64,000 nt of DNA from Alphaproteobacteria bacterium (GCA_017308235.1 JAFKFL010000022.1:62001-126000); one strand, 5' to 3'. Shown: positions 50,929-59,884, counted from the first letter of the stretch. Notes: generated from the letters alone by a model not told the origin. A program made the numbers and translations.

Positions 50929-51765
50929 ATGACGCTCTGGGATGTCGCCGGAGCGCTTTTGAGCGCGATCCTCCACGCTGGCTGGAATGCCGCGATCAAG
51001 GCTCATGCCAAGCCGACCGAAGCCATGACGACGCAAATGATGCTGAGTGCACTCATCGTCGTGCCGGGCCTGTTCTGGACCGGGCTGCCAGCCCAGTCTT
51101 CCTGGCCATGGATTGCAGCCTCGACGGCGCTCAACTTCGTCACTGTGACGTCCATGTTGCGCGCCTATGCGCTGATCGGCTTCGGCCTCGTCTATCCGGT
51201 CGTGCGGGCGTTTTCGGTCTTGCTGGTCGTTCCTCTGGCCGCAACCTTGTCCGGCGAAAGCTTGAGCCCCTACGGGTTCGCGGGCGTCGGCCTTGTGGCG
51301 GTCTCGCTGCTACTGCTCGCCGCCAGCAGCGGCCGAACCGGCGAACTGCCCCGACGGGCTCTCGTCTGGATCCTGATCGCGGGCCTGTCGACCGCGGCCT
51401 ACGTCATGAGTGACGCCCAGGGCGTACGGCATGCCGGCTCCCCCTGGGCTTATGGCTTCATGGTCTCGATCACCAATGCGATGGCAATGTCCTGGGCGCA
51501 GCGCAGGATGGCTCATCCCTGGCGCCTGCTGAAGGAGCATGCCGTCACGACGGCCCCCATCGCCGCGGCCGCCGTGGTTTCCTACCTGCTGATCCTCTGG
51601 GTCTGGAGCCATGCGCCGGTCGCACCGGCCTCGGCACTGCGTGACACGAGCTCGGTCTTCGCCATCCTGATCGCGATCGTCTGGCTTCGCGAGCCATTCA
51701 CCCGGCTGCGGTTGGCCGCTATCCTGCTGGCCGCCGCCGCGGTGCCGCTATTGCGCTTCGCCTGA
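50929..51765 (+). CDS. EamA/DMT family transporter
   Basis: The 278-residue membrane protein has about ten hydrophobic helices in two repeated EamA halves (FVTVTSMLRAYALIGFGLVY in the first, ASALRDTSSVFAILIAIVWL in the second). Drug/metabolite transporters of this family commonly export amino acids or metabolites. The ATG at 50929 is 4 bases after the acetyltransferase stop. Export of the substrate sensed by the upstream regulator is the likeliest role (inference). Confidence 0.9.
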   Translation: MTLWDVAGALLSAILHAGWNAAIKAHAKPTEAMTTQMMLSALIVVPGLFWTGLPAQSSWPWIAASTALNFVTVTSMLRAYALIGFGLVYPVVRAFSVLLVVPLAATLSGESLSPYGFAGVGLVAVSLLLLAASSGRTGELPRRALVWILIAGLSTAAYVMSDAQGVRHAGSPWAYGFMVSITNAMAMSWAQRRMAHPWRLLKEHAVTTAPIAAAAVVSYLLILWVWSHAPVAPASALRDTSSVFAILIAIVWLREPFTRLRLAAILLAAAAVPLLRFA

Positions 51766-51820
51766 GTGGTCTCGGGCCCGCGCCGTGGGCGATGCAGGCC
51801 GATAGGCGTCTCAGACTCGA

Positions 51821-51869
51821 CACAATCGACGACACAATGGGGGCGTCACAATCGGGGGGCCAGCACAAT
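51821..51869 (+). repeat. Four CACAAT direct repeats upstream of the MaoC gene
   Basis: CACAAT occurs at 51821, 51833, 51847 and 51864, spacings 12, 14 and 17, ending 16 bases before the MaoC start. The spacing drifts, so they may be a degraded tandem repeat or an activator-site cluster. The rest of the 119-base spacer shows nothing clear. Confidence 0.4.
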
Positions 51870-51884
51870 TCAGGGAGCTCGTCC

Positions 51885-52355
51885 GTGACCGACCGCTACT
51901 TCGAGGACTTCAGGAAAGGCGAGCGCTTCGTCAGCGGCGGCATGACCATCACCGAAGCCTCCATCATCGACTTCGCCCGCCAGTGGGATCCGCAGCCTTT
52001 CCATATCGACGCGGAGTTTGCGAAGAAGTGGGCGTTCGAAGGCCTGGTCGCCTCGGGGCTCCATACGATGTGCGTGACGCTGCGCCTGTGGCTCGAGCTT
52101 GGCGTGTTCCGCTCCTGCAGTCTCGGGTCGCCCGGTCTCGGCGAGACCCAGTTTCCCCGACCGGTCCGTCCTGCCGACACGCTGCGCGTCGTCACCGATA
52201 TCGTCGACCTGCGGGCCTCGTCGTCCAAACCCGACCGCGGGATCGTGCGCATCCGCCAGGTCACCATCAACCAGCGCGGCGAGCACGTGATGGAGCAGGA
52301 AACGACCGTCATCCTCAAGCGCCGCCCGCTCACCGTCGCGAGCATGCGATCCTAG
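51885..52355 (+). CDS. MaoC family (R)-specific enoyl-CoA dehydratase-like protein
   Basis: The 156-residue hot-dog-fold protein starts RYFEDFRKGERFVSGG and contains WDPQPFHIDAEFAKKW, the MaoC hydratase signature with the catalytic Asp/His (QPFHID). GLVASGLHT follows. It should hydrate or dehydrate an acyl-CoA. The GTG at 51885 is chosen because AGGGAG lies 7 bases upstream and the preceding frame is low-complexity. Its stop overlaps the convergent Nudix stop in a CTAG tetramer. Confidence 0.88.
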   Translation: MTDRYFEDFRKGERFVSGGMTITEASIIDFARQWDPQPFHIDAEFAKKWAFEGLVASGLHTMCVTLRLWLELGVFRSCSLGSPGLGETQFPRPVRPADTLRVVTDIVDLRASSSKPDRGIVRIRQVTINQRGEHVMEQETTVILKRRPLTVASMRS

Positions 52356-52984
52356 CGCCAGGCAAAAACCGGCTGCTCGTAGTGATCGACGCGCGTGTCG
52401 CGGCCGGCAAGCGCCACTTCCTTGAATTGATAAAGAACGGCCGCGGTCGGTGCATTCACCGTGGCGACGGGTAGCGGCAGGCGGATGATGGGCCGGTCGG
52501 ATTCCTCGATCGCCACGATCTCAGGTGAATCGGGCCGGAACAACTCGGCGCAACGGATGCGGTAGGCCGCCGCGACCTCGCCCGGATTGGGAATGACCTG
52601 GACGAGCCCGCGCAACCAGACCACGACCGGCGTGATCAGGAAGCCCGAGCGAGTCGGATAGTCGTCGAGTGTGCCCAGCACATCGTCCGTTCCCCCCAGC
52701 ACGCCCAGCTCTTCATGCAGCTCGCGTAGCGCCGTCTGCTCGACCGTCTCGCCAGGATCAACGCGGCCGCCGGGCAGCGCCCACTGTCCACCATGCGCTC
52801 GTAGCTTGGGCGTTCGCCTTGTCAGCAGGAACGCCGCCTCCCCTCGCGTCTCGGCTTCCAGGACCGCAACGGCGACCGCGGCATGGCGCAGACTACCGGG
52901 GTCGCTGCGGTGCCGCACCTCGAAGTGTTGCAGGCGATCGGCGATGGTGGTGCGCAGCGTGTCGTCGAAGACGACTCCGCTCAC
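52352..52984 (-). CDS. Nudix hydrolase
   Basis: The protein has a complete Nudix box: GGRVDPGETVEQTALRELHE followed by ELG, at about residues 75-97. That box matches the consensus for metal-dependent pyrophosphohydrolases, perhaps acting on CoA or nucleoside diphosphate derivatives (YrdC/CoAse-like context not proven). The GTG at 52984 overlaps the stop of the upstream methyltransferase gene (GTGA); an ATG at 53038 lies inside that gene and would add 18 residues. The two minus-strand genes are probably translationally coupled. Confidence 0.88.
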   Translation of the reverse strand: MSGVVFDDTLRTTIADRLQHFEVRHRSDPGSLRHAAVAVAVLEAETRGEAAFLLTRRTPKLRAHGGQWALPGGRVDPGETVEQTALRELHEELGVLGGTDDVLGTLDDYPTRSGFLITPVVVWLRGLVQVIPNPGEVAAAYRIRCAELFRPDSPEIVAIEESDRPIIRLPLPVATVNAPTAAVLYQFKEVALAGRDTRVDHYEQPVFAWR

Positions 52985-53586
52985 TTCCTGGGCTCTCTCG
53001 TAAAAGTCCAGACCACGGCCGGCGGCACGTTGCGCCACACGCGACGGCTGTTGACGGCGACCAGGTTCAGGCTCTGACGCAGGCTTTTTGGAACAGGCGG
53101 CGTGGGTCCGTACGTGAACTGCACCATTGGAGCACCCTCGGGCAGGGCCTCGAAAGCGCCGTGCACGATGCCGTGCACCGCCTCGCCAGGCAGCGACAGG
53201 AGCGGCAGGCCTGACACGATAGCGGCGATGCCGTCGATGGCATTGGCGGCCAGCAATTGCGGCAGACGGGAAGCATCGCCCTCGATGATCTTGAGGCCGG
53301 CAAAATGGCGGCGGAGGAACGCCACGAGTTCGCGATCGCGTTCCACGAGCGCTAGCCGGTCGGCCGGGATCCCGGCGGCCAGCAAGGCCTTGGTAACCTC
53401 ACCTGTGCCCGCGCCAAGCTCGATGACGTGTCCGGTATGGCCATTCATCCCTGCCAAGGTCGCGCGAGCGATCGCCTCGCCGAGGAAAGGGCCGCTGGGC
53501 AGGAACGCTCCCATGGCAAGCGGCCGGCGCAGCCAGCGCTTCAGAAAGAGGGCCCTGCCGGCGGCGTCTTCAGTTGCGGTGCGCAT
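52981..53586 (-). CDS. Class I SAM-dependent methyltransferase, PmtA-like phospholipid N-methyltransferase
   Basis: The 201-residue protein has SAM motif I VIELGAGTGEVTKALLAAG at about residues 55-73, acidic LVERDRELV, and a post-motif region GLPLLSLPGEAVHGIV. Length and sequence (LFLKRWLRRPLAMGAFLPSG at the start) match small alphaproteobacterial PmtA-type enzymes, which convert phosphatidylethanolamine stepwise to phosphatidylcholine. Related rRNA-adenine-dimethylase-like enzymes look similar, so substrate is likely but not certain. The ATG at 53586 is chosen over a long unconserved upstream frame. Confidence 0.83.
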   Translation of the reverse strand: MRTATEDAAGRALFLKRWLRRPLAMGAFLPSGPFLGEAIARATLAGMNGHTGHVIELGAGTGEVTKALLAAGIPADRLALVERDRELVAFLRRHFAGLKIIEGDASRLPQLLAANAIDGIAAIVSGLPLLSLPGEAVHGIVHGAFEALPEGAPMVQFTYGPTPPVPKSLRQSLNLVAVNSRRVWRNVPPAVVWTFTREPRK

Positions 53587-53641
53587 ACCAAACGCTATCA
53601 GACGATCGTTGGGAGTCGACAGTGGAAAAAAGCTGCGTCTT

Positions 53642-56443
53642 CTACTGTGCGGGCTGCATCGCGGGGCCCGCGGAGGCCGGCGCGGTCGCAGCGGCCGGCT
53701 CGAACGCCACCTGGGCATGGCGCATCTGTTCGAGCGCGTTCACCAACGACACAACAACTGCAGCAGCAAAGGGGAGTGACTGGACCACCATGAATCCTGC
53801 CCACAACCGGGCATCGGGATCGATCACGCCGCTGGTGTTCCAGAGCACCAGGGCTGCGGCCCACAGCAGGATCATCAGGACCGCCTCGCCGCGCGCCATG
53901 CCAAGGGCCATACCAAGCGTGGCGCGCTCGTCCATCTTGGGCGTGCGCATAAAAGGCAGCCGGCTGGTCATGAGGCCGTAGATGACGGCGCGGCCGACCG
54001 TATAGGTGAGCGCCAGGCCTGCCAGCGAGGCGCCAAGACTCTGCCGGAAAGTGCACTTCACCCGATCGGCGTAGAGCCCGAAGGAATAGACCAGCTTGAA
54101 GACGAAGATGCCGATCGTCGGAATGATGAACTCGGCTGGCGGCAAGCCGACCGGCTTCAAGCCGAACAGCGGCGGCACAAGGACGGCCAACGCCCAGGCC
54201 AGGCCGGCCCAGGTGAAGACCAGGTTCAGCGCATCAGCGAACCAGGGCAGCCAGCCAGCGACAAAATGATACTTCTGCCAGAAGGTGAGCTGCGTGGTCT
54301 TGCCCATCATCTTGCCAGCATGCGCCTTCATGATCTGCATGGCGCCATAGGCCCAGCGGAAGCGCTGCTTCTTGTAGCCGGCGAAATGATCGGGCGTCAG
54401 GCCATGGCCGAAGCGCTCGCGGCTGTACATGGCGCCATAGCCCTTCTCCATCAGCCGCAACCCCAGCTCGGTGTCCTCGGTGATGCACCAGGTCGCCCAC
54501 CCGTCCATTTCCTCCATGCGATCCTTTCGGACCAGCGTCATGGTGCCGTGCTGGATGATGGCGTCGTATTCGTTGCGCAGGCACATGCCGATATCGAAGA
54601 AGCCGGCATATTCCCAGTTCAGCATTTCCTTGAAGCGGTCATCGCGCCAGTCGCGATGATCCTGCGGCGCCTGGACGTAGCTCACCTTCGGATCGTCGAA
54701 ATAGGGCACCACCGCCTTCAACCAGTCGGAGCGCACCATGTAGTCGCTGTCGATCACGCCGATCACCTTGGCGTCGGCTGCGGTCTGGCTCAGCACATAG
54801 TTCAATGCGCCGGCCTTGAAACCCTTCATCACGTCGAAATGGAAAAAACGGAAGCGCTCGCCGAGCTGGGCGCAATAATCCTGCACCGGACGCCACACCG
54901 CGGGATCCTTGGTGTTGTTGTCGATGACGATGACCTCGAAGTCGGGATAGTCGAGCGCAGCCAGCGAATCGAGCGTCTGGATCACCATGGCCGGCGGTTC
55001 GTTGCAGATCGCCAAATGCAGCGAGACCTTGGGCCAGGCGCGGTCGGCCGGCTGACGCTCGATCATTGCCGCCGCCGGCAGCGCCTCGCGCCGCCAATGC
55101 CGGCGCCAGATCGTCTCCACCAGCTCAAGCGCCTGAACCAGCGCCATTGCCAGGCTGATCACCAGGAAGAAGGCGAGCATTCCCCAGCCGATCATCTCGC
55201 CGGTCACCATATAGGTCCCTGCCGCCACATAGGCGCCGTAGGCCACGGCACTGGCCGACAGGGCAACGAGACCACAGAAGACCAGCTGGCCAGCCATGCC
55301 GAGGTCGCGCCACTTCCATAGGAACAGCACCATCAGCGGCAACGCGCCCACGATCGACCAGGCAGCGTAGACCCACCATTGCGGCATGGTCTCGATCGGG
55401 CCGGTCCAGGCGAATTTCGGCTGCCGATCAGCGTTCCAAAGCCCCCAGTAGCCGCCCGCCTTGCCTTCGAGATCGTAGGACTTCCAAGGCTGGTCGATGG
55501 CCTCGACCACGAAGTAGTCGATGTTCTGCGACTTGAGCCAGGCCACCATGTCGCGAATGTTCTTGGCCTGCTCTGCCGGCGTCGCGCGCTTGATATAGCC
55601 GGTGGCCGGACTGCGGCGCTCGGCGCCGTTCGACGGCCAGCCCACCTCGGTGACGATGATGTTCTTGTTTGGATAGGCTTGCCGCAGCTGCTCGATCTTG
55701 TTCTTGAGGTACTCGAGCGGCGTTTCGCTCGATTGCTCATCCCAGTAGGGCAGGATGTGCACGGCGAGGAAGTCGACCTCACGCGCCAATTCCGGATAGC
55801 GCAGCCAAATGTGCCAGGGCTCGGCCGTGCTGACCGGCACCTTGACGTTGCGCTTGACGTTCCGGATCTCCCGAATGAGCTGGGCGGGGCTGACAGCCGT
55901 ATTGTCTTGATCGTCCTTCTGGCCGTCCCAGCGCAGGATGTTTTCATTGCCAACCATCACGCGATCGATCGCGTTGGGGTTCTGATTCGCCATGCGGATC
56001 AGGGCGCGTGTTTCCTCGGCATTGACGTCGGCGGCGTCGCGGCCGAACTGCTGCTTGGCCTCGATGGCGCTATAGATCCACGCCCCCGGCACAAGCTTGA
56101 GGCCGTTACGCGTGGCGATCTCCGCCATCTCCTCGCCGCCATCGGACGTACGATAGGTTCTGACGTAGTCAACGTGACCCGCCATCAAGGCGAAGTCGCG
56201 CTCGATCTGCTCCTTGCGCGGCTTGACCGGTAGTGGCGGCGCTTCCGTGAAGGCCGTTCGCAGGAAGCTCACGATCCCGCTCGATTTGCCGGACAGTGGG
56301 TCTTGGTCCTTGGCCCAGGGCGCATAGGTCACGCCGTGCAGCGGGCCTTCGACGTTGGCGGCCTGCACGTGGTGGTCAAGCAGACGCCATCCCGCGATTG
56401 TCGCCGCAGCTGTAACGAACAGGACCAGGCCGAGACGGAACAT
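53642..56443 (-). CDS. GH17-like / GT2 fusion beta-glucan synthase-type membrane protein
   Basis: The 933-residue protein has an N-terminal membrane helix, then a glycoside-hydrolase-17-like domain. Both catalytic glutamates are recognisable in the latter: Glu167 in VMVGNENIL and Glu266 in IIVTEVGWPSNG. Membrane helices at about 355-440 follow. A family-2 glycosyltransferase domain comes next, with LAICNEPPAMVIQTLDSL, the DSD motif (Asp565, Asp567), TED, and QRFRW. C-terminal helices complete it. This matches bacterial beta-1,3(1,6)-glucan synthases of the Bradyrhizobium Ndv type. It should make, then remodel, a periplasmic or secreted beta-glucan. The ATG at 56443 is the best start but its Shine-Dalgarno is weak. 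Confidence 0.88.
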   Translation of the reverse strand: MFRLGLVLFVTAAATIAGWRLLDHHVQAANVEGPLHGVTYAPWAKDQDPLSGKSSGIVSFLRTAFTEAPPLPVKPRKEQIERDFALMAGHVDYVRTYRTSDGGEEMAEIATRNGLKLVPGAWIYSAIEAKQQFGRDAADVNAEETRALIRMANQNPNAIDRVMVGNENILRWDGQKDDQDNTAVSPAQLIREIRNVKRNVKVPVSTAEPWHIWLRYPELAREVDFLAVHILPYWDEQSSETPLEYLKNKIEQLRQAYPNKNIIVTEVGWPSNGAERRSPATGYIKRATPAEQAKNIRDMVAWLKSQNIDYFVVEAIDQPWKSYDLEGKAGGYWGLWNADRQPKFAWTGPIETMPQWWVYAAWSIVGALPLMVLFLWKWRDLGMAGQLVFCGLVALSASAVAYGAYVAAGTYMVTGEMIGWGMLAFFLVISLAMALVQALELVETIWRRHWRREALPAAAMIERQPADRAWPKVSLHLAICNEPPAMVIQTLDSLAALDYPDFEVIVIDNNTKDPAVWRPVQDYCAQLGERFRFFHFDVMKGFKAGALNYVLSQTAADAKVIGVIDSDYMVRSDWLKAVVPYFDDPKVSYVQAPQDHRDWRDDRFKEMLNWEYAGFFDIGMCLRNEYDAIIQHGTMTLVRKDRMEEMDGWATWCITEDTELGLRLMEKGYGAMYSRERFGHGLTPDHFAGYKKQRFRWAYGAMQIMKAHAGKMMGKTTQLTFWQKYHFVAGWLPWFADALNLVFTWAGLAWALAVLVPPLFGLKPVGLPPAEFIIPTIGIFVFKLVYSFGLYADRVKCTFRQSLGASLAGLALTYTVGRAVIYGLMTSRLPFMRTPKMDERATLGMALGMARGEAVLMILLWAAALVLWNTSGVIDPDARLWAGFMVVQSLPFAAAVVVSLVNALEQMRHAQVAFEPAAATAPASAGPAMQPAQ

Positions 56444-56738
56444 GAAACGGCGATCGCTCCTGCAATCCGACGACGGCGGCCTACTCGTGCTCGATCGCGG
56501 ACGCATGCCTGCCACGGACGACGAACGTCGGCGCAAGGACCGTGCCCGATCGACTCTCCCAGCTACGAGCCGATGACCACGCGAGCGGCTGACCTCTTCG
56601 AGGTTTCCTTGCGCCAGATTTCCTCGTCTGCGACCCTTCGCAGGCGGTAAGGCGACCGGAGCGATCTATAGCGGGACCTCCGGAAGCGGTAAAGAGTTCG
56701 GAACCAATGATGGCCAAATTGCCAAATTCGAGCGGCGC
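56444..56738. other. Divergent intergenic region
   Basis: This 295-base spacer separates the glucan synthase and hydrolase genes, both reading outward. Its first part stays open on the minus strand with Arg/Ser-rich codons but no recognisable protein. A short inverted GACCTCTTCGAGGTTTC lies near 56592. The stretch around 56700-56728 is AT-richer and repeats CCAAATT, a likely promoter area for the hydrolase. I see no RNA gene or other element. Confidence 0.4.
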
Positions 56739-57716
56739 GTGAAGATAGAGAACGATCCTTCGGCCGCTCCCGCCGCCGTCCCTCCCGATCTTGCTGCGAC
56801 CTATCGACCAGCCGATCGCTATGCCTTCCTGCAGGCAGGCGGAGCCCGTTTGCGCTACGCATGGTGGAACGCACTCAAAGCGCCTCGCGGCACAGTGCTG
56901 ATCCTGCCCGGCCGTGTCGAATTCATCGAAAAATATGCGACCGAGGTGGTCGGCGACCTGCTTGCCCGCGGGTTCGCCGTCGTCGCCCTTGATTGGCGCG
57001 GCCAGGGCCTGTCGGATCGACCATTGGCCGATCACGATAAAGGCCATATCGATCATTTCGAGACCTATCTTGCCGACCTGCGTCTGTTCCTGGACGCCGT
57101 CGTGACGCCGCTGGCGCCACGGCCGATCCTGGCGCTCTGCCATTCGATGGGCGGGCACCTCTTTCTTCGCTCTCTCGCTTTGTACGGAAGCGCTCCCATT
57201 GCCGCCGGCGTGGTGACTGCGCCAATGACCGGTCTGACTCAGGGGGCCCTGCTTCGGACCGTGCTGGGTCTGACGCCGTCGCTGCCGTCGATCGACAGGT
57301 GTTACCTCTTCGGAACCGGCGCCTTCAATCCAGCCCGGTACCCGTTCAGGAACAATGTTCTGACCCACGACGAGCGGCGGTTTCACTTCACTGCGCAATG
57401 GTTTGCTGCCGACCCGCGCCTGTCATTGGGCGGCCCGACGCTCGGTTGGAGCCGCCAGGCGCTCCGTTCCATGGCTGCCGGGCTGGCCCCCGGGGCATTG
57501 GAGGGTATTGACTTGCCACTGCTGCTTGTGAGCGCGGCGGCCGACACGCTGGTAAATCCGGCAAGCCACGGGCCGGTCGTGGCTCGCCTGCGCCACGGCA
57601 AGCTCGCGACCATCGCCGATGCGCGGCACGAAGTGATGATGGAATCCGACGCGATGCGCGCCGCGTTCTGGACGGCTTTCGACCAGTTCGCACAAAAGAC
57701 CTGCGGCACTTCATGA
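56739..57716 (+). CDS. Alpha/beta hydrolase, lysophospholipase (PldB)-like
   Basis: The 325-residue protein is an alpha/beta hydrolase with nucleophile Ser136 in LCHSMGGHLF, Asp269 in SAAADTLVN and His297 in DARHEVMME, a complete triad. The N-terminus carries VLILPGRVEFIEKYATEVV, typical of bacterial lysophospholipase/monoacylglycerol lipase-like enzymes. No signal peptide is seen, so it should be cytoplasmic. It starts with GTG (56739) and overlaps the TauE/SafE gene by 4 bases. Confidence 0.9.
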   Translation: MKIENDPSAAPAAVPPDLAATYRPADRYAFLQAGGARLRYAWWNALKAPRGTVLILPGRVEFIEKYATEVVGDLLARGFAVVALDWRGQGLSDRPLADHDKGHIDHFETYLADLRLFLDAVVTPLAPRPILALCHSMGGHLFLRSLALYGSAPIAAGVVTAPMTGLTQGALLRTVLGLTPSLPSIDRCYLFGTGAFNPARYPFRNNVLTHDERRFHFTAQWFAADPRLSLGGPTLGWSRQALRSMAAGLAPGALEGIDLPLLLVSAAADTLVNPASHGPVVARLRHGKLATIADARHEVMMESDAMRAAFWTAFDQFAQKTCGTS

Positions 57717-58450
57717 CCGTCACCCAGATGCTGGTCATCGCCGGCGCCTTTCTTGCCGCCGGCGTCGCCAAGGGCGCCCTTGGCATGGGCCTGCCATTGG
57801 TTGCAATCGGCCTGATGAGCTTCGTGCTACCGCTTCAGGATGCGCTCGCCCTGATGGTCCTGCCGACCCTGTTCACCAATGTCTGGCAGGCCATCTACGG
57901 CGGCCAGTTCGCTCCGCTGATGCGGCGCTTCTGGCCGATGACCGTAACCGCCGTCGGTGGCGTGTTCATCGTCGCTGTCGTCTTCGGCGACCTTGGCGCG
58001 CCGCACGCCTCGGGCTGGGTTGGCGCGATCCTGATCGCCTATGCCTTGCTCGCGCTTGCAGCATGGCGCCCGAAGATCCCTCGGTTGGTCGAACGCTGGG
58101 CCAATCCGCTGATTGGACTGGCAAGTGGTGCCGTCGTCGGCTTCACCGGCGTCGCCGCCGTCCCTTTCCTGCCGTACATGCAGTCGATCGATATCGACCG
58201 GCATGGTCTGGTCCAGGCGCTGGGCATCCAGTTCCTGTTCATGACCGGTGCCCTGGCCTTGGCATTGGCCTGGCAGGGGGCCTTCCATCTCGGCAATACG
58301 ATCGGTGCCCTGGCTGCTCTCGCACCGACCATGGCCGGCGTCTGGCTGGGCCAGAAGATCCGGCATTCGCTATCGCCTGAGATGTTCCGCCGCGCCTTCC
58401 TGCTGGGCATGCTGGCGATCGGCCTGCACATGGCGCATGCCTTGCTGTAG
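57713..58450 (+). CDS. TauE/SafE family sulfite/anion exporter-like permease
   Basis: The 245-residue membrane protein has about eight helices with the family's early AGAFLAAGVAKGALGMGLPL and the mid-protein GAVVGFTGVAAVPFLPYMQS repeat. TauE/SafE members export sulfite, sulfoacetate or related organosulfonates; function here is not certain. It overlaps the upstream hydrolase gene by 4 bases (ATGA) and is followed 12 bases later by the phosphatase gene, forming an operon. Confidence 0.9.
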   Translation: MTVTQMLVIAGAFLAAGVAKGALGMGLPLVAIGLMSFVLPLQDALALMVLPTLFTNVWQAIYGGQFAPLMRRFWPMTVTAVGGVFIVAVVFGDLGAPHASGWVGAILIAYALLALAAWRPKIPRLVERWANPLIGLASGAVVGFTGVAAVPFLPYMQSIDIDRHGLVQALGIQFLFMTGALALALAWQGAFHLGNTIGALAALAPTMAGVWLGQKIRHSLSPEMFRRAFLLGMLAIGLHMAHALL

Positions 58451-58462
58451 AAGAAGGACGTT

Positions 58463-59017
58463 ATGCCCCTGCCCAGCCAGAAAATAACGATCTGCGGCAT
58501 TCCCGAGCTGTCGCAGCATGCGTCGATCGGTGTCAGCCATATTCTCTCGATCATCGACACTCACGAGCCGAAGCCGGAGGCGCTCGACGATTATTTCGAG
58601 ATCAACCATCTGCTGCTGCGCTTCGACGACGTGGTGGCGGAATATCCCGGCTTCGAGGCCTGCACGCCGGACCATGTTCAGCAGGTGCTCGATTTCGGTG
58701 AGCATCTGCATACCGCCCGAGACAGCCATGTGCTGATCCACTGCCACGCCGGCATCTCGCGCTCCACCGCGGCGGCAGCGATCCTGATGGCACAGCACGC
58801 GCCGGGGCAGGAGGAAGCAGCGTTCCTCAAAATCCTCGACCTGCGCAAGCACGCCTGGCCCAACACACGGATGGTGGAATTCGCCGACCAGCTGCTGAAG
58901 CGTGATGGCGCCCTGATGAAAGGGCTCGTCGTTTATCGACGAGCCCTCCTCCAGTCCAAACCTCATTTGAGCGAAATCATCCGCAACATCGGCCGGGGCC
59001 ACGAACTGCCGGCTTGA
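58463..59017 (+). CDS. Dual-specificity/tyrosine phosphatase-like protein
   Basis: The 184-residue protein carries the phosphatase loop LIHCHAGISRSTAAAAILMA with Cys94 and Arg100, and a candidate general-acid Asp in RFDDVV (55-56). It resembles bacterial DSP-type phosphatases; the substrate, protein or otherwise, is unknown. The last quarter of the frame contains a perfect 11-bp hairpin, which is probably a terminator for the convergent CmcJ/NvfI gene. Confidence 0.87.
   Translation: MPLPSQKITICGIPELSQHASIGVSHILSIIDTHEPKPEALDDYFEINHLLLRFDDVVAEYPGFEACTPDHVQQVLDFGEHLHTARDSHVLIHCHAGISRSTAAAAILMAQHAPGQEEAAFLKILDLRKHAWPNTRMVEFADQLLKRDGALMKGLVVYRRALLQSKPHLSEIIRNIGRGHELPA
58921..58947 (-). terminator. 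11-bp perfect hairpin inside the phosphatase coding region
   Basis: AGGGCTCGTCG (58921-58931) pairs exactly with CGACGAGCCCT (58937-58947) around TTTAT. On the minus strand it is followed by TTTC, 92 bases past the stop of the CmcJ/NvfI gene, so it may end that transcript. Read on the plus strand it has no U-tract. Confidence 0.45.
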
Positions 59018-59038
59018 GCTGCGAACCGCGAACCACCC

Positions 59039-59884
59039 TTAGCGGTGGAACACCAGCGTACGCACCTCGATGCTTTCGCGCGGCGGCGCATCGGCAGGTG
59101 TCGTCGGGTCGACGAAGGCGCTGTGCGGCGTGAAGCGTGCCGGCACAGCGGTCGAGGTGTCGGAGCATTTCAGCAGCAGCGCCTCGTCTGTGCGCATCCG
59201 GGGCACGTAGTACCAGCGGTGTGAGGGATCGTAGGTCACCGAGTAGGTTTCACCGACGCGGTGCGGGTAGACGAGATCGGACGGCACCAGCTGATCGAAG
59301 CCCACGCTCGTTGCATCGCAGACCGCCAATGGCGAGTCGAGCAGCGGGCCGCGGATCGGCCGCCAGACGTTGACCACTTGCACGCGTCCCTTCAGAAGCT
59401 CGTCCGCCTCATCGGGCAGAAGGTCGCGCACTCGCTGCGGACCCGACCGCGCCGTGTGATCGATGTGCACGCGCTGCACCGGCTGACGCGGGCCGCCGCT
59501 ACGGTCTTCGACGCCAGGAACTCGACGGCGCGTGGTGTGGTCGAAGATGTGCACGCGATAGGCACCGGTCGCTTCCTTCAGGATGCGCTCGATTTCCGGG
59601 TAGTAGACGCGGCGCACTTCTTCGTCGTCGAAGAAATCGCGCACCGCGCTTCCGTGCTGCACCAGGGCGAAGCCGTTCGCATCGAGGGACACTTTGTCCG
59701 CAATCGGGCGCGCATCATGGATCGCGACGCGATGCGCTTCGTGCTCGCTGTTGTAGCGCGGCACACCAGCTGGCGGCTCGAACGTGTAGTTGCGCGGCCG
59801 CTCGGCCATCGGCACGAGGTAATTCATGTCGGCCAGCACGCGCGGCAACGTGGCGATGGTCTCGACATTGGCTTGAAGCGTCAT
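59039..59884 (-). CDS. CmcJ/NvfI family oxidoreductase (second paralogue)
   Basis: The 281-residue protein aligns over most of its length with the product of 23908-24768. A putative Fe(II) triad is kept: His140 and Asp142 in RVHIDHTARSGPQRVRDLLP and His254 in FTPHSAFVDP. ATLPRVLADMNYLVP opens it, and FEPPAGVPRYN replaces the PPPGTGLPRRE segment. GGAGG precedes the ATG at 59884. It lies 153 bases downstream of the Rieske gene on the same strand, so both may be transcribed together. Substrate unknown. Confidence 0.82.
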   Translation of the reverse strand: MTLQANVETIATLPRVLADMNYLVPMAERPRNYTFEPPAGVPRYNSEHEAHRVAIHDARPIADKVSLDANGFALVQHGSAVRDFFDDEEVRRVYYPEIERILKEATGAYRVHIFDHTTRRRVPGVEDRSGGPRQPVQRVHIDHTARSGPQRVRDLLPDEADELLKGRVQVVNVWRPIRGPLLDSPLAVCDATSVGFDQLVPSDLVYPHRVGETYSVTYDPSHRWYYVPRMRTDEALLLKCSDTSTAVPARFTPHSAFVDPTTPADAPPRESIEVRTLVFHR

